The position numbers and the translations under genes are program-made. Below, piece after piece: positions 43,150 to 52,357 of a DNA stretch of 64,000 bases (position 1 is the stretch's first letter; the number at the start of each line of letters is the position of its first letter). The notes under the pieces were generated by a model. The model was not told the origin of the DNA and ran no database searches. It saw only the letters and a list, made by a program, of their open reading frames with translations. The stretch covers positions 186,001 through 250,000 of the forward strand of contig NZ_BKBA01000008.1 in NCBI RefSeq assembly GCF_007992835.1. Direction: 5' to 3'. Source of the stretch: Knoellia locipacati (GTDB lineage Bacteria; Actinomycetota; Actinomycetes; Actinomycetales; Dermatophilaceae).

Positions 43150-45984
43150 TCAGGCCTTCTTGGTGGCCTTCTTCGCCGTCGCCTTCTTGGCCGTCTTCTT
43201 CGCGGCCGACTTCTTCGTCGTCTTCTTGGCAGCACGCTTGCGGGTCGTCGGTCCCTTGGCGCGCTTCTCGGCGAGCATCTCGAACGCACGCTCGGCGGTG
43301 AGCGTCTCGAGGTCGTCGTCGCGGCGGAGCGTCGTGTTGGTCTCGCCGTCGGTGACGTACTCGCCGAAGCGACCGTCCTTGACGACGACCGGCTTGCCGG
43401 ACACGGGGTCGGGGCCGAACTCCTTGAGCGGCGGCTTGGCGGCGGCACGGCCACGCTGCTTGGGCTGGGCGTAGATCGCCTCGGCCTGCTCGAGCGTGAT
43501 GTCGAACAGCTGCTGTTCGGTCTCGAGCGAGCGCGAGTCGGTGCCCTTCTTGAGGTAGGGACCGTAGCGGCCGTTCTGCGCCGTGATCTCGACCTTCTTG
43601 GTCGACTCCTTGCCGTCCTCGCCGGTGACGGTCTCGTCGACCACACCCACGACGCGCGGCAGCGACAGCAGCTTGAGCGCGGTCTCGAGCTCGATGGTCG
43701 CGATGTCCATGTCGGCGAAGAGCGATGCCGTGCGGGGCTTGACCTTGGCCTTGCCCTTGAGCGCCGCGACGTCCTCGGGGAGCACCTCGGTGACGTAGGG
43801 CCCGTAGCGCCCGGCCTTGGCGACGATGTCGCGCCCGCTCTCCGGGTCCTGGCCGAGGACGCGGCCGTCGTCGGCGGCGGTGGCGAGCAGCTCGCGCGCC
43901 TTCTCCGGTGTCATCTCGTCGGGGGCGATGTCGTCGTTGATCGTGGCGCGCCGAGGGGTCGGACCGCCCTCTCCCGAACCGAAACCCGACTCGGAAGCCG
44001 AGTCACCGGCATACGACTCGAAGACCTCGCCGGTGAGCGGGTCGACACCGGCCGGGGCGACCTCCTCGACGTAGGGGCCGTAGCGACCGACGCGCACGAC
44101 GATGCCGTCACCGATCTCGATCGTCGAGATGCCGCGGGCGTCGATGTCACCGAGGTCGGCGACGAGGTCGCGCAGCCCCTCGTTCGACGACGCCTCGTCA
44201 CCGAAGTAGAACCGCTTGAGCCACGTGGCGCGCTGCGCGTTGCCGCCCGCGATCTCGTCGAGGTCCTCCTCCATCGACGCCGTGAAGTCGTAGTCCACGA
44301 GCCGGGTGAAGTGCACCTCCATGAGGCGGGTCACCGCGAACGCCAGCCACGACGGCACGAGTGCGTTGCCACGGTTCGAGACGTAGCCGCGGTCCTGGAT
44401 GGTGCCGATGGTGGAGGCGTAGGTCGACGGGCGACCGATGCCCTTCTCCTCCATGGCCTTGACGAGCGTGGCCTCGGTGTAGCGGGCGGGCGGCGAGGTG
44501 TCGTGACCGCCGGCCTCGGCGCGGATGACCTTGAGCGCGGTGCCCTCGCCGAGGCGGGGGAGGCGTCGCTCCTCGTCGGCGGTCGCGTTGCGCTGCTCGT
44601 CACGACCTTCCTCGTATGCCGCGAGGAAGCCTCGGAACGTGATGACGGTGCCGCTCGCGGTGAACTCGACCCGCTCGGCCGGTGCGCCGCCGTCGAGGTC
44701 GGCGCCGAGCTTGACGGTGGCGGTCGACCCGCGGGCGTCGGCCATCTGCGAGGCGATGGTGCGCTTCCAGATGAGCTCGTAGAGCGCGAACTCGTCACCG
44801 CGCAGCTCACCGGCGACCTGGGCCGGGGTGCGGAAGCGGTCACCGGCGGGGCGGATGGCCTCGTGGGCCTCCTGCGCGTTCTTGACCTTCTTGGCGTAGT
44901 TGCGCGGTGCGTCGGGGACGTAGTCGCCGCCGTAGAGGTCGCGCGCCTGCTGGCGGGCGGCGGTGAGCGCCGACTGCGACAGGGCCGTCGAGTCGGTACG
45001 CATGTAGGTGATGTAGCCGTTCTCGTAGAGCCGCTGTGCCACGCGCATCGCGTTCTTCGAGGACAGGCGCAGCTTGCGCGACGCCTCCTGCTGGAGGGTC
45101 GAGGTCGTGAACGGCGCGCTGGGGCGTCGGGTGTAGGGCTTCTCGGCGACCGAGACGACCGACACGTCGGCGGTGAGGACGGCGGTGGCGATGCCGGTGG
45201 CGGCGGTCTCGTCGAGGTGCGCGACGTCGCCCTTGATGCGGCCGTCGTCACCGAAGTCGCGACCGGTGGCGACGCGGCGGCCGTCGACCGACGACAGGCG
45301 CGCGGTGAACGCGGAGGACTCGGCGTCGGGCGTGAACTCGCCCTCGACGTCCCAGTAGTTCGCCGACCGGAACGCCATCCGCTCGCGCTCGCGCTCGACG
45401 ACCATGCGGGTGGCGACGGACTGGACGCGTCCGGCGGAGAGCCCCGCCTTGACCTTGCGCCAGAGCACCGGCGAGATCTCGTAGCCGTAGAGGCGGTCGA
45501 GGATACGGCGGGTCTCCTGCGCGTCGACGAGGGCCGTGTCGAGGTCGCGGGTGTTGGAGGCCGCGCGCTGGATGGCCTCCTTGGTGATCTCGTGGAACAC
45601 CATGCGCTTCACGGGGACCTTGGGCTGGAGGGTCTCGAGGAGGTGCCAGGCGATCGCCTCGCCCTCGCGGTCCTCATCCGTGGCGAGGTAGAGCTCGTCG
45701 GCGCCCTTGAGCAGCCGCTTGAGCTCGGCGACCTTCTTCTTCTTGTCGCTGTCGACGACGTAGTAGGGCTCGAAGTCGTTGTCGACGTCGACGCCGAACT
45801 TGCCGAACGGGCCCTTCTTGATGTCGGCGGGCATCTCCGACGGGGTCGGGATGTCGCGGATGTGGCCGACCGACGCCTCGACGTCCCAGTCCGGGCCGAG
45901 GTAGCCGGCGATGGTCTTGGCCTTCGCGGGCGACTCGACGATGACGAGCTTGCGGCCGGTCGGGGCCTTCGTGGTGGGGCTCAT
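43150..45984 (-). CDS. topA: DNA topoisomerase I
   Basis: A 944-residue type IA topoisomerase that relaxes negative supercoils. The TOPRIM domain has Glu17 in VESPAKA and the acidic ATDEDREGE (101-109); the catalytic tyrosine is Tyr327 in YITYMRTDS. The C-terminus has the four repeated topo_C domains typical of actinobacteria, without zinc fingers, and ends in a lysine/alanine-rich tail of about 40 residues that binds DNA, as in Mycobacterium and Streptomyces. Two octamers of the GTATGCCG family fall inside the gene. It sits between the SCP2 gene and aroE as a single unit. Confidence 0.98.
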   Translation of the reverse strand: MSPTTKAPTGRKLVIVESPAKAKTIAGYLGPDWDVEASVGHIRDIPTPSEMPADIKKGPFGKFGVDVDNDFEPYYVVDSDKKKKVAELKRLLKGADELYLATDEDREGEAIAWHLLETLQPKVPVKRMVFHEITKEAIQRAASNTRDLDTALVDAQETRRILDRLYGYEISPVLWRKVKAGLSAGRVQSVATRMVVERERERMAFRSANYWDVEGEFTPDAESSAFTARLSSVDGRRVATGRDFGDDGRIKGDVAHLDETAATGIATAVLTADVSVVSVAEKPYTRRPSAPFTTSTLQQEASRKLRLSSKNAMRVAQRLYENGYITYMRTDSTALSQSALTAARQQARDLYGGDYVPDAPRNYAKKVKNAQEAHEAIRPAGDRFRTPAQVAGELRGDEFALYELIWKRTIASQMADARGSTATVKLGADLDGGAPAERVEFTASGTVITFRGFLAAYEEGRDEQRNATADEERRLPRLGEGTALKVIRAEAGGHDTSPPARYTEATLVKAMEEKGIGRPSTYASTIGTIQDRGYVSNRGNALVPSWLAFAVTRLMEVHFTRLVDYDFTASMEEDLDEIAGGNAQRATWLKRFYFGDEASSNEGLRDLVADLGDIDARGISTIEIGDGIVVRVGRYGPYVEEVAPAGVDPLTGEVFESYAGDSASESGFGSGEGGPTPRRATINDDIAPDEMTPEKARELLATAADDGRVLGQDPESGRDIVAKAGRYGPYVTEVLPEDVAALKGKAKVKPRTASLFADMDIATIELETALKLLSLPRVVGVVDETVTGEDGKESTKKVEITAQNGRYGPYLKKGTDSRSLETEQQLFDITLEQAEAIYAQPKQRGRAAAKPPLKEFGPDPVSGKPVVVKDGRFGEYVTDGETNTTLRRDDDLETLTAERAFEMLAEKRAKGPTTRKRAAKKTTKKSAAKKTAKKATAKKATKKA

Positions 45985-46070
45985 GGCGCACCTGTCCTTT
46001 GCTGATCACCCCGTGCAGCGGATTCGTCGCTGCTCCGACGAGGGAACGGCCCTGACGGTACAGGCTCTCG

Positions 46071-46925
46071 TCAGTTCCCCGAATCCAGACCCAGCACCTC
46101 GGACAGCCGGGCCCGCATGACGTCGCGGTCCGGGGTGACGCCGTGCCACAGCTCGATCGCGACCGCTCCCTGGGCCACGAGCATGCCCAACCCGTCGAGC
46201 GTCTCGGCGCCCTTGCGCTCCGCTGCGCGCAGGTATGCCGTCCTCGGCGGGTTGGGGATGACGTCGGCCACGAGGAGCTCGGGTCGCAGGCTCTCGACGT
46301 CCACCGCGACGAGCTCGTCGGCCTCGCCGAGCCCCACCGAGGTGGCGTTGACGACGACATCGGCGCTGGTGGGGACGGCATACGCCTGCGTCCACGGCTC
46401 GAAGTCCGCCTCGGCCGCGGTGTGCTGGTCGACGAGGGCGGCGAGGGCCTCTCCGCGCGACGCGTTGCGGTTGACGATGGTGATCCGGGACGCGCCGGCG
46501 AGAGCTGACTCGACGGCGATCGCGCGACCTGCGCCACCGGCGCCGAGGACGACGACGTGGGTGCCGGCGGGGTGTCGCAGCTCGCGCATCGCCTCGACGA
46601 AGCCGCGGCCGTCGGTGTTCTCGCCGATGAGACCACCGTCACGTGCGACGACGCAGTTGACGGCGCCGATGAGCTCGGCCGACTCGCCCAGCCCGTCGAG
46701 GTGGTCGATGACGGCGACCTTGTGGGGCATTGAGCAGTTGAACCCCACCCACCCCATGGCCTTGGCGCCGGTGACCGCGTCGGCGAGGTCGGCCGAGGAG
46801 ACGTCGACGTTGACGTAGCGGGCGTCGATCCCCGCCGCCGCGTAGGCCGCCTCCATCATCGCCACCGTCGGGTTGTCGTCGGCCGGGGTGGAGAAGGAGC
46901 CGGTCAGCGTGCTGAGGAAGCCCAT
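46071..46925 (-). CDS. aroE: shikimate dehydrogenase family protein
   Basis: A 284-residue NADP-dependent dehydrogenase. GFNCSMPHKVAV (61-72) carries the catalytic Lys69, NTDG (103-106) the partner Asp105, and GAGGAGRA (128-135) with NRNASR binds NADPH. The usual N-terminal HSxSPxxHN substrate loop is replaced by LTGSFSTPADDNP, so it belongs to a divergent branch and could reduce 3-dehydroshikimate or a related acid (quinate type). A good AAGGTGA site precedes the ATG at 46925. No other aromatic pathway genes are near. Confidence 0.8.
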   Translation of the reverse strand: MGFLSTLTGSFSTPADDNPTVAMMEAAYAAAGIDARYVNVDVSSADLADAVTGAKAMGWVGFNCSMPHKVAVIDHLDGLGESAELIGAVNCVVARDGGLIGENTDGRGFVEAMRELRHPAGTHVVVLGAGGAGRAIAVESALAGASRITIVNRNASRGEALAALVDQHTAAEADFEPWTQAYAVPTSADVVVNATSVGLGEADELVAVDVESLRPELLVADVIPNPPRTAYLRAAERKGAETLDGLGMLVAQGAVAIELWHGVTPDRDVMRARLSEVLGLDSGN

Positions 46926-47007
46926 GGCTCACCTTCCCACCGCGGGAGGTGCGCCCGCCATGGGTGGGGAGCGCACGGCATACGACGGGGTGGGTCCGAG
47001 AAACGAC

Positions 47008-47038
47008 TTGACCCTCACGCGACGTGAGCCGTCACGGT
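47008..47038 (+). promoter_or_regulatory. MerR-type promoter with 19-base spacer
   Basis: TTGACC (47008-47013) and CACGGT (47033-47038) are 19 bases apart, the long spacer that MerR activators untwist. The spacer holds CTCACG/CGTGAG, an inverted repeat as in TipA operators. The ATG at 47045 starts six bases after the -10 box. Confidence 0.75.
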
Positions 47039-47044
47039 GGTCCC

Positions 47045-47833
47045 ATGACCACGACACGAGAGACTGTGACGGTGGACGAGCTGCTCACCGTGGGTCAGGT
47101 GGCCCAGACCTTCGGCGTCACGGTGCGCACCCTGCACCACTACGACGAGGTCGGGCTGCTCCGCCCCTCGGAGCGCTCGCACGCCGGCTACCGCCTCTAC
47201 ACGGCGCAGGACCTCGAGCGGCTCGCGACGATCGTCACCTACCGGCGGCTCGACCTCCCCCTCGACGAGGTGGCGGCCCTGCTGCGCGGCGACGGCTCGA
47301 CGATCGAGCACCTCCGGCGCCAGCGTGCCGCGGTCATGGACAAGGTCGACGAGCTCAGGGGGCTCGTCGACGCGATCGACGCAGCGATGGAGCGAGAGAT
47401 GGACGAACAGCCGGCCACCCACGAGGACCTCAAGCAGATCTTCGGCGACGGGTTCAAGGACGAGTACCAGGCCGAGGCGCAGGAGCGCTGGGGCGAGACC
47501 GACGCGTGGAAGCAGTCGGCCCGCCGGACGAAGGGCTACACCAAGGCCGACTGGGAGCGGATCAAGACCGAGGGCGACGCCGTGAACGCACAGTTCGTCA
47601 CGGCGCTCGAGGCCGGGCTGCCCGCGACCTCGCCCGAGGCGATGGACGCCGCCGAGGCGGCCCGCATGCAGATCCACACGTGGTTCTACGACTGCTCGCA
47701 CGACTTCCACCGCAACCTCGGCGACATGTACGTCGCCGACCCACGGTTCACGAAGACGTTCGAGGACATCGCCCCGGGGCTCGCGCAGTACGTCCGCGAC
47801 GCCATCCACGCGAACGCCGACCGTCACGCCTGA
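47045..47833 (+). CDS. MerR-family regulator with TipAS ligand domain
   Basis: A 262-residue regulator: MerR winged helix (about 13-82; LLTVGQVAQTFGVTVRTLHH then YDEVGLLRPS), dimer helix, and a C-terminal TipAS domain (about 140-258), which in TipAL of Streptomyces traps thiopeptide antibiotics. The conserved alpha-helical core with QARWGETDAW-like segment (here EAQERWGETDAWKQS) and YDCSHDFHRNLGDMYVADPRF is recognisable. A cysteine at the covalent-trap position is seen in YDCSHDF (Cys). It should activate its own 19-base-spacer promoter. No efflux gene follows directly; tmk is next. Confidence 0.88.
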   Translation: MTTTRETVTVDELLTVGQVAQTFGVTVRTLHHYDEVGLLRPSERSHAGYRLYTAQDLERLATIVTYRRLDLPLDEVAALLRGDGSTIEHLRRQRAAVMDKVDELRGLVDAIDAAMEREMDEQPATHEDLKQIFGDGFKDEYQAEAQERWGETDAWKQSARRTKGYTKADWERIKTEGDAVNAQFVTALEAGLPATSPEAMDAAEAARMQIHTWFYDCSHDFHRNLGDMYVADPRFTKTFEDIAPGLAQYVRDAIHANADRHA

Positions 47834-47887
47834 GCCGCCGGATCCCTGCCGCGTATGCCGTCCCGCTCACGTGTCGTCGCGCTCGCC

Positions 47888-47893
47888 TAGGCT
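47888..47893 (+). promoter_or_regulatory. -10 box, leaderless tmk
   Basis: TAGGCT, six bases before the GTG at 47900. Confidence 0.5.
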
Positions 47894-47899
47894 CGGCAC

Positions 47900-48532
47900 G
47901 TGAGCGGACAGGGACTCTTCATCGCCTTCGAGGGCGGCGACGGCGCGGGCAAGTCGACGCAGGTGCGTCTGCTCGCCGCGGCGCTGGAGTCGCTGGGGCG
48001 CGAGGTCGTCGTCACCCGCCAGCCCGGGGGCACCCCGCTCGGCGCCGAGATCCGCGACCTCGTGCTGCACGGCAACCACGTGTCGCCGAGGGCCGAGGCG
48101 CTGCTCTTCGCCGCCGACAAGGCGCACCACGTCGACCAGCTCATCCGGCCCGCCATGGACCGGGGCGCCGTCGTCGTCACCGACCGCTACACCGACTCCT
48201 CCGTCGCCTACCAGGGCGCCGGGCGCGACCTCGGCGCCGTCGAGGTGCACGACCTGCAGATGTGGGCCGTCGACTCGCTCGTGCCCGACCTCACCGTCAT
48301 CGTCGACATCTCGGCGGAGGAGGGCCGCAGCCGGCGGGGCGAGGTCCACGACCGGCTCGAGTCCGAGGCCGACACCTTCCACGAGGCGATCCGACACCAC
48401 TTCCTCGCGATGGCCCAGGGCTCGCCCGAGCGCTACCTCGTCGTCGACGGCACGCTGCCGTCCGACGAGATCCACGCCGCCGTCATGGGCCGGCTCACCT
48501 CGTCCGGACTCCTCGACGGGGGCGCCGCGTGA
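47900..48532 (+). CDS. tmk: thymidylate kinase
   Basis: A 210-residue dTMP kinase of the dTTP pathway. P-loop GGDGAGKS (12-19), dTMP-binding TRQPGGT (about 39-45), DRYTDSS (about 94-100) and the lid segment are intact. GTG start just after a TAGGCT box. The holB gene starts in its stop (GTGA), the common actinobacterial arrangement that couples nucleotide supply with replication. Confidence 0.96.
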   Translation: MSGQGLFIAFEGGDGAGKSTQVRLLAAALESLGREVVVTRQPGGTPLGAEIRDLVLHGNHVSPRAEALLFAADKAHHVDQLIRPAMDRGAVVVTDRYTDSSVAYQGAGRDLGAVEVHDLQMWAVDSLVPDLTVIVDISAEEGRSRRGEVHDRLESEADTFHEAIRHHFLAMAQGSPERYLVVDGTLPSDEIHAAVMGRLTSSGLLDGGAA

Positions 48533-49668
48533 GCGTCTGGCGTGACGTCATCGGCCAGGAGCCGGCGGTCACGACCCTGTCCCGGGCCGTCGAGGACCCC
48601 GCCTCGATGACCCACGCGTGGCTGCTCACCGGCCCTCCGGGCTCGGGGCGCTCCGTCGCGGCGCGGGCCTTCGCCGCCGCCCTGCAGTGCCCCGTCAACG
48701 GCTGTGGGCAGTGCCGCGAGTGCCGCACCGCCGCCGACGGCACCCACGCCGACGTCGACGTCATCGCCACCGAGGGGCTCTCGATCAAGGTCGAGCAGGC
48801 CCGCGACCTCGTCGCGCTCGCAGCCCACCGCCCGTCCGTGGGCACGTGGCGCGTCATCATCGTCGAGGACGCCGACCGCCTCACCGAGCGTGCCGCCGAC
48901 GCCCTGCTCAAGGCCCTCGAGGAGCCGGTGCCGCGCACCGTGTGGATGCTCTGCGCACCCTCGGTCGAGGACGTCATCATCACGATCCGCTCGCGCTCGC
49001 GGCACGTGCGCCTGCGCACCCCGTCGGTCGAGTCGGTGGCCGACCTGCTCGTGCGCCGCGACGGTGTGGACCCGCCGATGGCGATGTATGCCGCCCGCGC
49101 CGCCCAGTCCCACGTCGGTCTCGCCCGCCGCCTCGCCCGTGACGAGAACGCCCGCATCCGGCGGCACGACGTCATCACGCTGGCGTCCAAGATCCGCACC
49201 GTCGGCGACGCCATCGACGCCGCGGCCGACCTCTCGACGATCGCCACCGAGGAGTCGCAGGCCTCCTCGGCCGAGCGGGACGCCGCCGAGAAGGCCAGGC
49301 TCATGGAGGTGCTCGGCGCCGACCCGTCGGCCCGCACCCAGCCGCCGCACATCCGCTCGCAGCTCTCCTCGCTCGAGAAGGAGCAGAAGGCCCGCGCCAC
49401 CCGCTTCTCGCGCGACATGGTCGACCGGGCCCTCGTCGACCTGCTCTCGGTCTATCGCGACGCCCTCGTCCTGCGCACCGGCGCACCCACGGCGCTGGTC
49501 AACGAGGACTCGCGCAACGTCGTGCAGCAGGTCGCCCAGGTGCTGTCGTCGGAGCGGGTCCTCGTCGCCATGGACGCGATCGGCACGGCCCGCGAGCGGA
49601 TCGCCGCCAACGTCCAGCCCCTCCTCGCGCTCGAGGCGATGGCGCTGGACCTCCGACTGCCGCGCTGA
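48529..49668 (+). CDS. holB: DNA polymerase III subunit delta-prime
   Basis: A 379-residue clamp-loader subunit of the AAA+ family. The P-loop reads GPPGSGRS, with Arg at the lysine position, consistent with a subunit that does not hydrolyse ATP. The zinc module has Cys54, Cys59, Cys62 and Cys65 (CPVNGCGQCREC). LLKALEEPVPRTVW is the characteristic AAA+ stretch, and the SRC arginine-finger region reads SRSRHVRL, so the cysteine is lost. A C-terminal collar of about 150 residues completes it. Co-translated with tmk. Confidence 0.93.
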   Translation: MSVWRDVIGQEPAVTTLSRAVEDPASMTHAWLLTGPPGSGRSVAARAFAAALQCPVNGCGQCRECRTAADGTHADVDVIATEGLSIKVEQARDLVALAAHRPSVGTWRVIIVEDADRLTERAADALLKALEEPVPRTVWMLCAPSVEDVIITIRSRSRHVRLRTPSVESVADLLVRRDGVDPPMAMYAARAAQSHVGLARRLARDENARIRRHDVITLASKIRTVGDAIDAAADLSTIATEESQASSAERDAAEKARLMEVLGADPSARTQPPHIRSQLSSLEKEQKARATRFSRDMVDRALVDLLSVYRDALVLRTGAPTALVNEDSRNVVQQVAQVLSSERVLVAMDAIGTARERIAANVQPLLALEAMALDLRLPR

Positions 49669-49714
49669 GGGTTCGCGCCCGCTGGGGCGAACGGCATACC
49701 CAAGGTTCGACCCG

Positions 49715-49720
49715 TAGGGT
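49715..49720 (+). promoter_or_regulatory. -10 box, leaderless protease gene
   Basis: TAGGGT, seven bases before the ATG at 49728. Confidence 0.45.
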
Positions 49721-49727
49721 CGACGCC

Positions 49728-51272
49728 ATGCGTCGCCTGCCCTTCACCGCAGCCCTCGTCTCGGTCGCCCTCGTCGCGTCCGGTTGCACGGCCGTCGGGG
49801 ACCTCTTCGACCGGGCCGCGCCGGCCCCCTCGTGGTCGGCCCAGAAGCCCCCCGCCGGGATGGAGGGCATGGACCGGTTCTACGACCAGCAGCTCGGGTG
49901 GCAGGACTGCGGCGGCGCCCAGTGCGCCAAGCTCGAGGTGCCCCAGAGCTATGCCGAGCCGGACGGGGACACCATCGAGATCTCGGTGCTCAAGGTCCCG
50001 GCCCGGCGCGGCTCCCAGCGGATCGGCTCGCTCGTCGTCAACCCGGGTGGGCCCGGCGGCTCCGGCGTCGACTACGCGCGGGCGGCCGACTTCATCGTGG
50101 GCTCCCCGGTGCGCCAGCGCTTCGACATCGTCGGGTTCGACCCGCGCGGCGTCGGACGCTCGGCACCGATCGACTGCGTCGACGACTCCCAGCTCGACGA
50201 CCTGCTCGGCGCCGACCCGACCCCGGACGACGCGGGGGAGGACCAGGAGTTCGCCGACCGCTGGAGGGGCTTCGCGCAGGCGTGCGGCGCCAACGCCGGA
50301 CCGCTCCTGGGGCACGTGTCGACCGTCGATGCCGCCAAGGACATGGACGTCCTGCGGGCGGCGCTCGGCGAGCAGAAGCTGCACTACCTCGGCAAGTCCT
50401 ACGGGACCTACCTCGGGGCAACGTATGCCGGCCTGTTCCCCCAGCTCGTCGGCCGCTTCGTCCTCGACGGCGTCGTCGCCCCCGACCTCACCGCGCAGGA
50501 GGTCAACCTCGGGCAGGCCAAGGGCTTCGAGACCGCGACCCGCGCCTGGGCCAAGTTCTGCATCGAGAAGGGCAGCTGCCCGCTCGGAGGGTCGGTCGAC
50601 GAGGTGATGCAGGGGCTGCGTGACTTCCTGGCGAGGGTCGACGAGCAGCCGCTCAAGGAGACCGGCGACCCCGCGGTCACCGAGCTCACCGAGGGCTGGG
50701 CCTCGACCGGCATCGCCGCCGCGATGTACGACGAGGGCATGTGGGACGGCCTCGTCGAGGCCATGCGCGACGCGCTCAAGGGCGACGGCTCCGAGCTCAT
50801 GGGCCTGGCCAACAGCTATGCCGACCGCAAGCCCGGCGGTGGCTACTCCGGCAACATCATGGAGGTCATCTACGCCGTCAACTGCCTCGACAAGCCCGAG
50901 TCGGACTCGGTCGAGGAGCACGCGCGGGCCGCCGAGGCCTCCCGTGCGGAGGCGCCGACGTGGGGCCCGTTCCTCATGTGGTCCTCGCTGGCGTGCGGGT
51001 CGTGGCCCGTCAAGACCGAGCGGTCGTCGCAGCCGCCGGCCAAGATCACCGCCGAGGGCGCGCCCCCGATCGTCGTCGTCGGCACGACCCGCGACCCGGC
51101 GACGCCCTACGAGTGGTCGGTGCGCCTGCGCGACCAGCTGGCCAAGGCCTCGCTCATCACCTACGACGGTGACGGGCACACGGCATACACGCGGTCCAAC
51201 GACTGCGTCGACGAGCCGATCGACACGTTCTACACGAAGGGGACCGTGCCGCAGGACGGCCTCAAGTGCTGA
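49728..51272 (+). CDS. secreted tripeptidyl-aminopeptidase-like lipoprotein
   Basis: A 514-residue exported hydrolase. The signal peptide ends in VASGC, so Cys20 is the lipid anchor. The catalytic part has oxyanion motif NPGGPGGSG (105-113), Ser224 in GKSYGTYLG, an Asp in TTRDPATPYEW and His in GDGHTAY. This is the TAP/Hip1 type (Streptomyces SlpD, Mycobacterium Hip1), which trims peptides or cleaves cell-surface esters. Several cysteines could form disulfides. Leaderless start. Followed by tRNA-Thr on the same strand. Confidence 0.88.
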   Translation: MRRLPFTAALVSVALVASGCTAVGDLFDRAAPAPSWSAQKPPAGMEGMDRFYDQQLGWQDCGGAQCAKLEVPQSYAEPDGDTIEISVLKVPARRGSQRIGSLVVNPGGPGGSGVDYARAADFIVGSPVRQRFDIVGFDPRGVGRSAPIDCVDDSQLDDLLGADPTPDDAGEDQEFADRWRGFAQACGANAGPLLGHVSTVDAAKDMDVLRAALGEQKLHYLGKSYGTYLGATYAGLFPQLVGRFVLDGVVAPDLTAQEVNLGQAKGFETATRAWAKFCIEKGSCPLGGSVDEVMQGLRDFLARVDEQPLKETGDPAVTELTEGWASTGIAAAMYDEGMWDGLVEAMRDALKGDGSELMGLANSYADRKPGGGYSGNIMEVIYAVNCLDKPESDSVEEHARAAEASRAEAPTWGPFLMWSSLACGSWPVKTERSSQPPAKITAEGAPPIVVVGTTRDPATPYEWSVRLRDQLAKASLITYDGDGHTAYTRSNDCVDEPIDTFYTKGTVPQDGLKC

Positions 51273-51363
51273 CGACCGGCAGACACGGCCGGCTCGGTTT
51301 CGCGATGGGCCCGGGTTGTTCGTATACTCGTGCGGCGTGCTCGACCCGCGGGTCAGGCACCAC

Positions 51364-51437
51364 GCCGCTTTAGCTCAGTCGGCCAGAGCGATTCACTCGT
51401 AATGAATAGGTCGTCGGTTCGATTCCGACAAGCGGCT
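51364..51437 (+). tRNA. tRNA-Thr (anticodon CGT)
   Basis: Acceptor GCCGCTT pairs with AAGCGGC, D-arm GCTC/GAGC, anticodon stem ATTCA/TGAAT with loop CTCGTAA giving anticodon CGT, and T-arm with GGTTCGATTCC. The CCA end is not encoded. A strong terminator follows. Confidence 0.95.
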
Positions 51438-51442
51438 CAGCG

Positions 51443-51470
51443 AACGCCCCCGACTCCGGTCGGGGGCGTT
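51443..51470 (+). terminator. rho-independent terminator after tRNA-Thr
   Basis: AACGCCCCCGA pairs with TCGGGGGCGTT (11 bp), followed by TCTGG. Confidence 0.9.
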
Positions 51471-51473
51471 TCT

Positions 51474-51694
51474 GGTCCCACGGGTCATCCACCTCGCAGG
51501 CACGGGGCCGCGGTGCAGGGAGGTCGTCACCACTGCCATCCATCGCACATCTGGACACCTCCCGGGAGTTCGCGCCGCCGCCTGGTGGGGTCGTTCCACG
51601 CTAAAACCCGCGGCCGCGTGCATACCGATGCGCGATGACCATTTGTGTCCTGGTCAATCAGCGGCAGGGCCACACACTGCTGGACCTCCTCGGC
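51474..51694. other. no gene seen downstream of tRNA-Thr
   Basis: About 220 bases with lower G+C around 51600-51660 and no convincing frame, repeat of the tRNA end or integrase. The convergent acyltransferase gene ends at 51695. Confidence 0.5.
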
Positions 51695-52357
51695 TCAGCG
51701 GGTGTGCCACATCTCCTGGGCGACGGCGATCTGGTCGCGGATCGCGGCCATGACGGCGGCGGTGACCTCGCGCGCGGCGGCCTCGTCGGTGCGCCCGGCC
51801 CACGGCGAGAGGTCGACCGCCGGGCCGACCGAGAGACACGCCGTGTGGCGGTGCCAGATGTGCTCGGTGCCCTGCTGGGGCCCCCAGGTGCCCACGGGGA
51901 TGACCGGCGCCTCGGGGTGCCTCAGCGCGAGCCGCGCCGCGCCCGTGCGGGCCGGGCCGGGCATGAGGTCGGGCTCGGTGGTAAGCCGACCCTCGGGATA
52001 GAGCGCCACGAGGTGCCCCTTGGACAGGTGCTCCGAGGCGAGGTCGAGCGCAGCCGCGGCCGAGGCCGACCCGCGCGCGACGGGGATCTGGCCGGTCGCC
52101 CGGGCCAGCGACCCGACGCCGGGCCAGCCGAAGACCTCCTGCATCGCGAGGAAGTGCGGGAAGCGTCGGTGCCCGATCGCCACCCGCGCGACGGCGAGCG
52201 GGTCCGTCATCGTCAGGTGGTTGGCGACGACGATGACGGGGCCGGTGCGCGGCACCGATCCCATCGTCCGGAACCGCACGCGGTGCGCGACACCGGCGGC
52301 GGCCCACACCAGGGCGAACCCTGCCGCGTTCCGGAGGTGCTGGCGCGGTGTCGGCAT
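51695..52357 (-). CDS. plsC: 1-acylglycerol-3-phosphate acyltransferase-like
   Basis: A 220-residue PlsC-family acyltransferase. The catalytic NHLTMTD (46-52) is the NHxxxxD motif and ALYPEGRLT (118-126) the phosphate-binding block. It would add the second acyl chain in phosphatidate synthesis, at the membrane. The ATG shares a base with the TGA of the upstream thioesterase (TGATG), so the two are co-translated. Several PlsC-like genes per actinobacterial genome are usual, so the exact acceptor is uncertain. Confidence 0.87.
   Translation of the reverse strand: MPTPRQHLRNAAGFALVWAAAGVAHRVRFRTMGSVPRTGPVIVVANHLTMTDPLAVARVAIGHRRFPHFLAMQEVFGWPGVGSLARATGQIPVARGSASAAAALDLASEHLSKGHLVALYPEGRLTTEPDLMPGPARTGAARLALRHPEAPVIPVGTWGPQQGTEHIWHRHTACLSVGPAVDLSPWAGRTDEAAAREVTAAVMAAIRDQIAVAQEMWHTR

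Noticed and set aside
51364-51694. Genomic island at tRNA-Thr
   Set aside because: No integrase, no repeated tRNA end, and ordinary genes follow.
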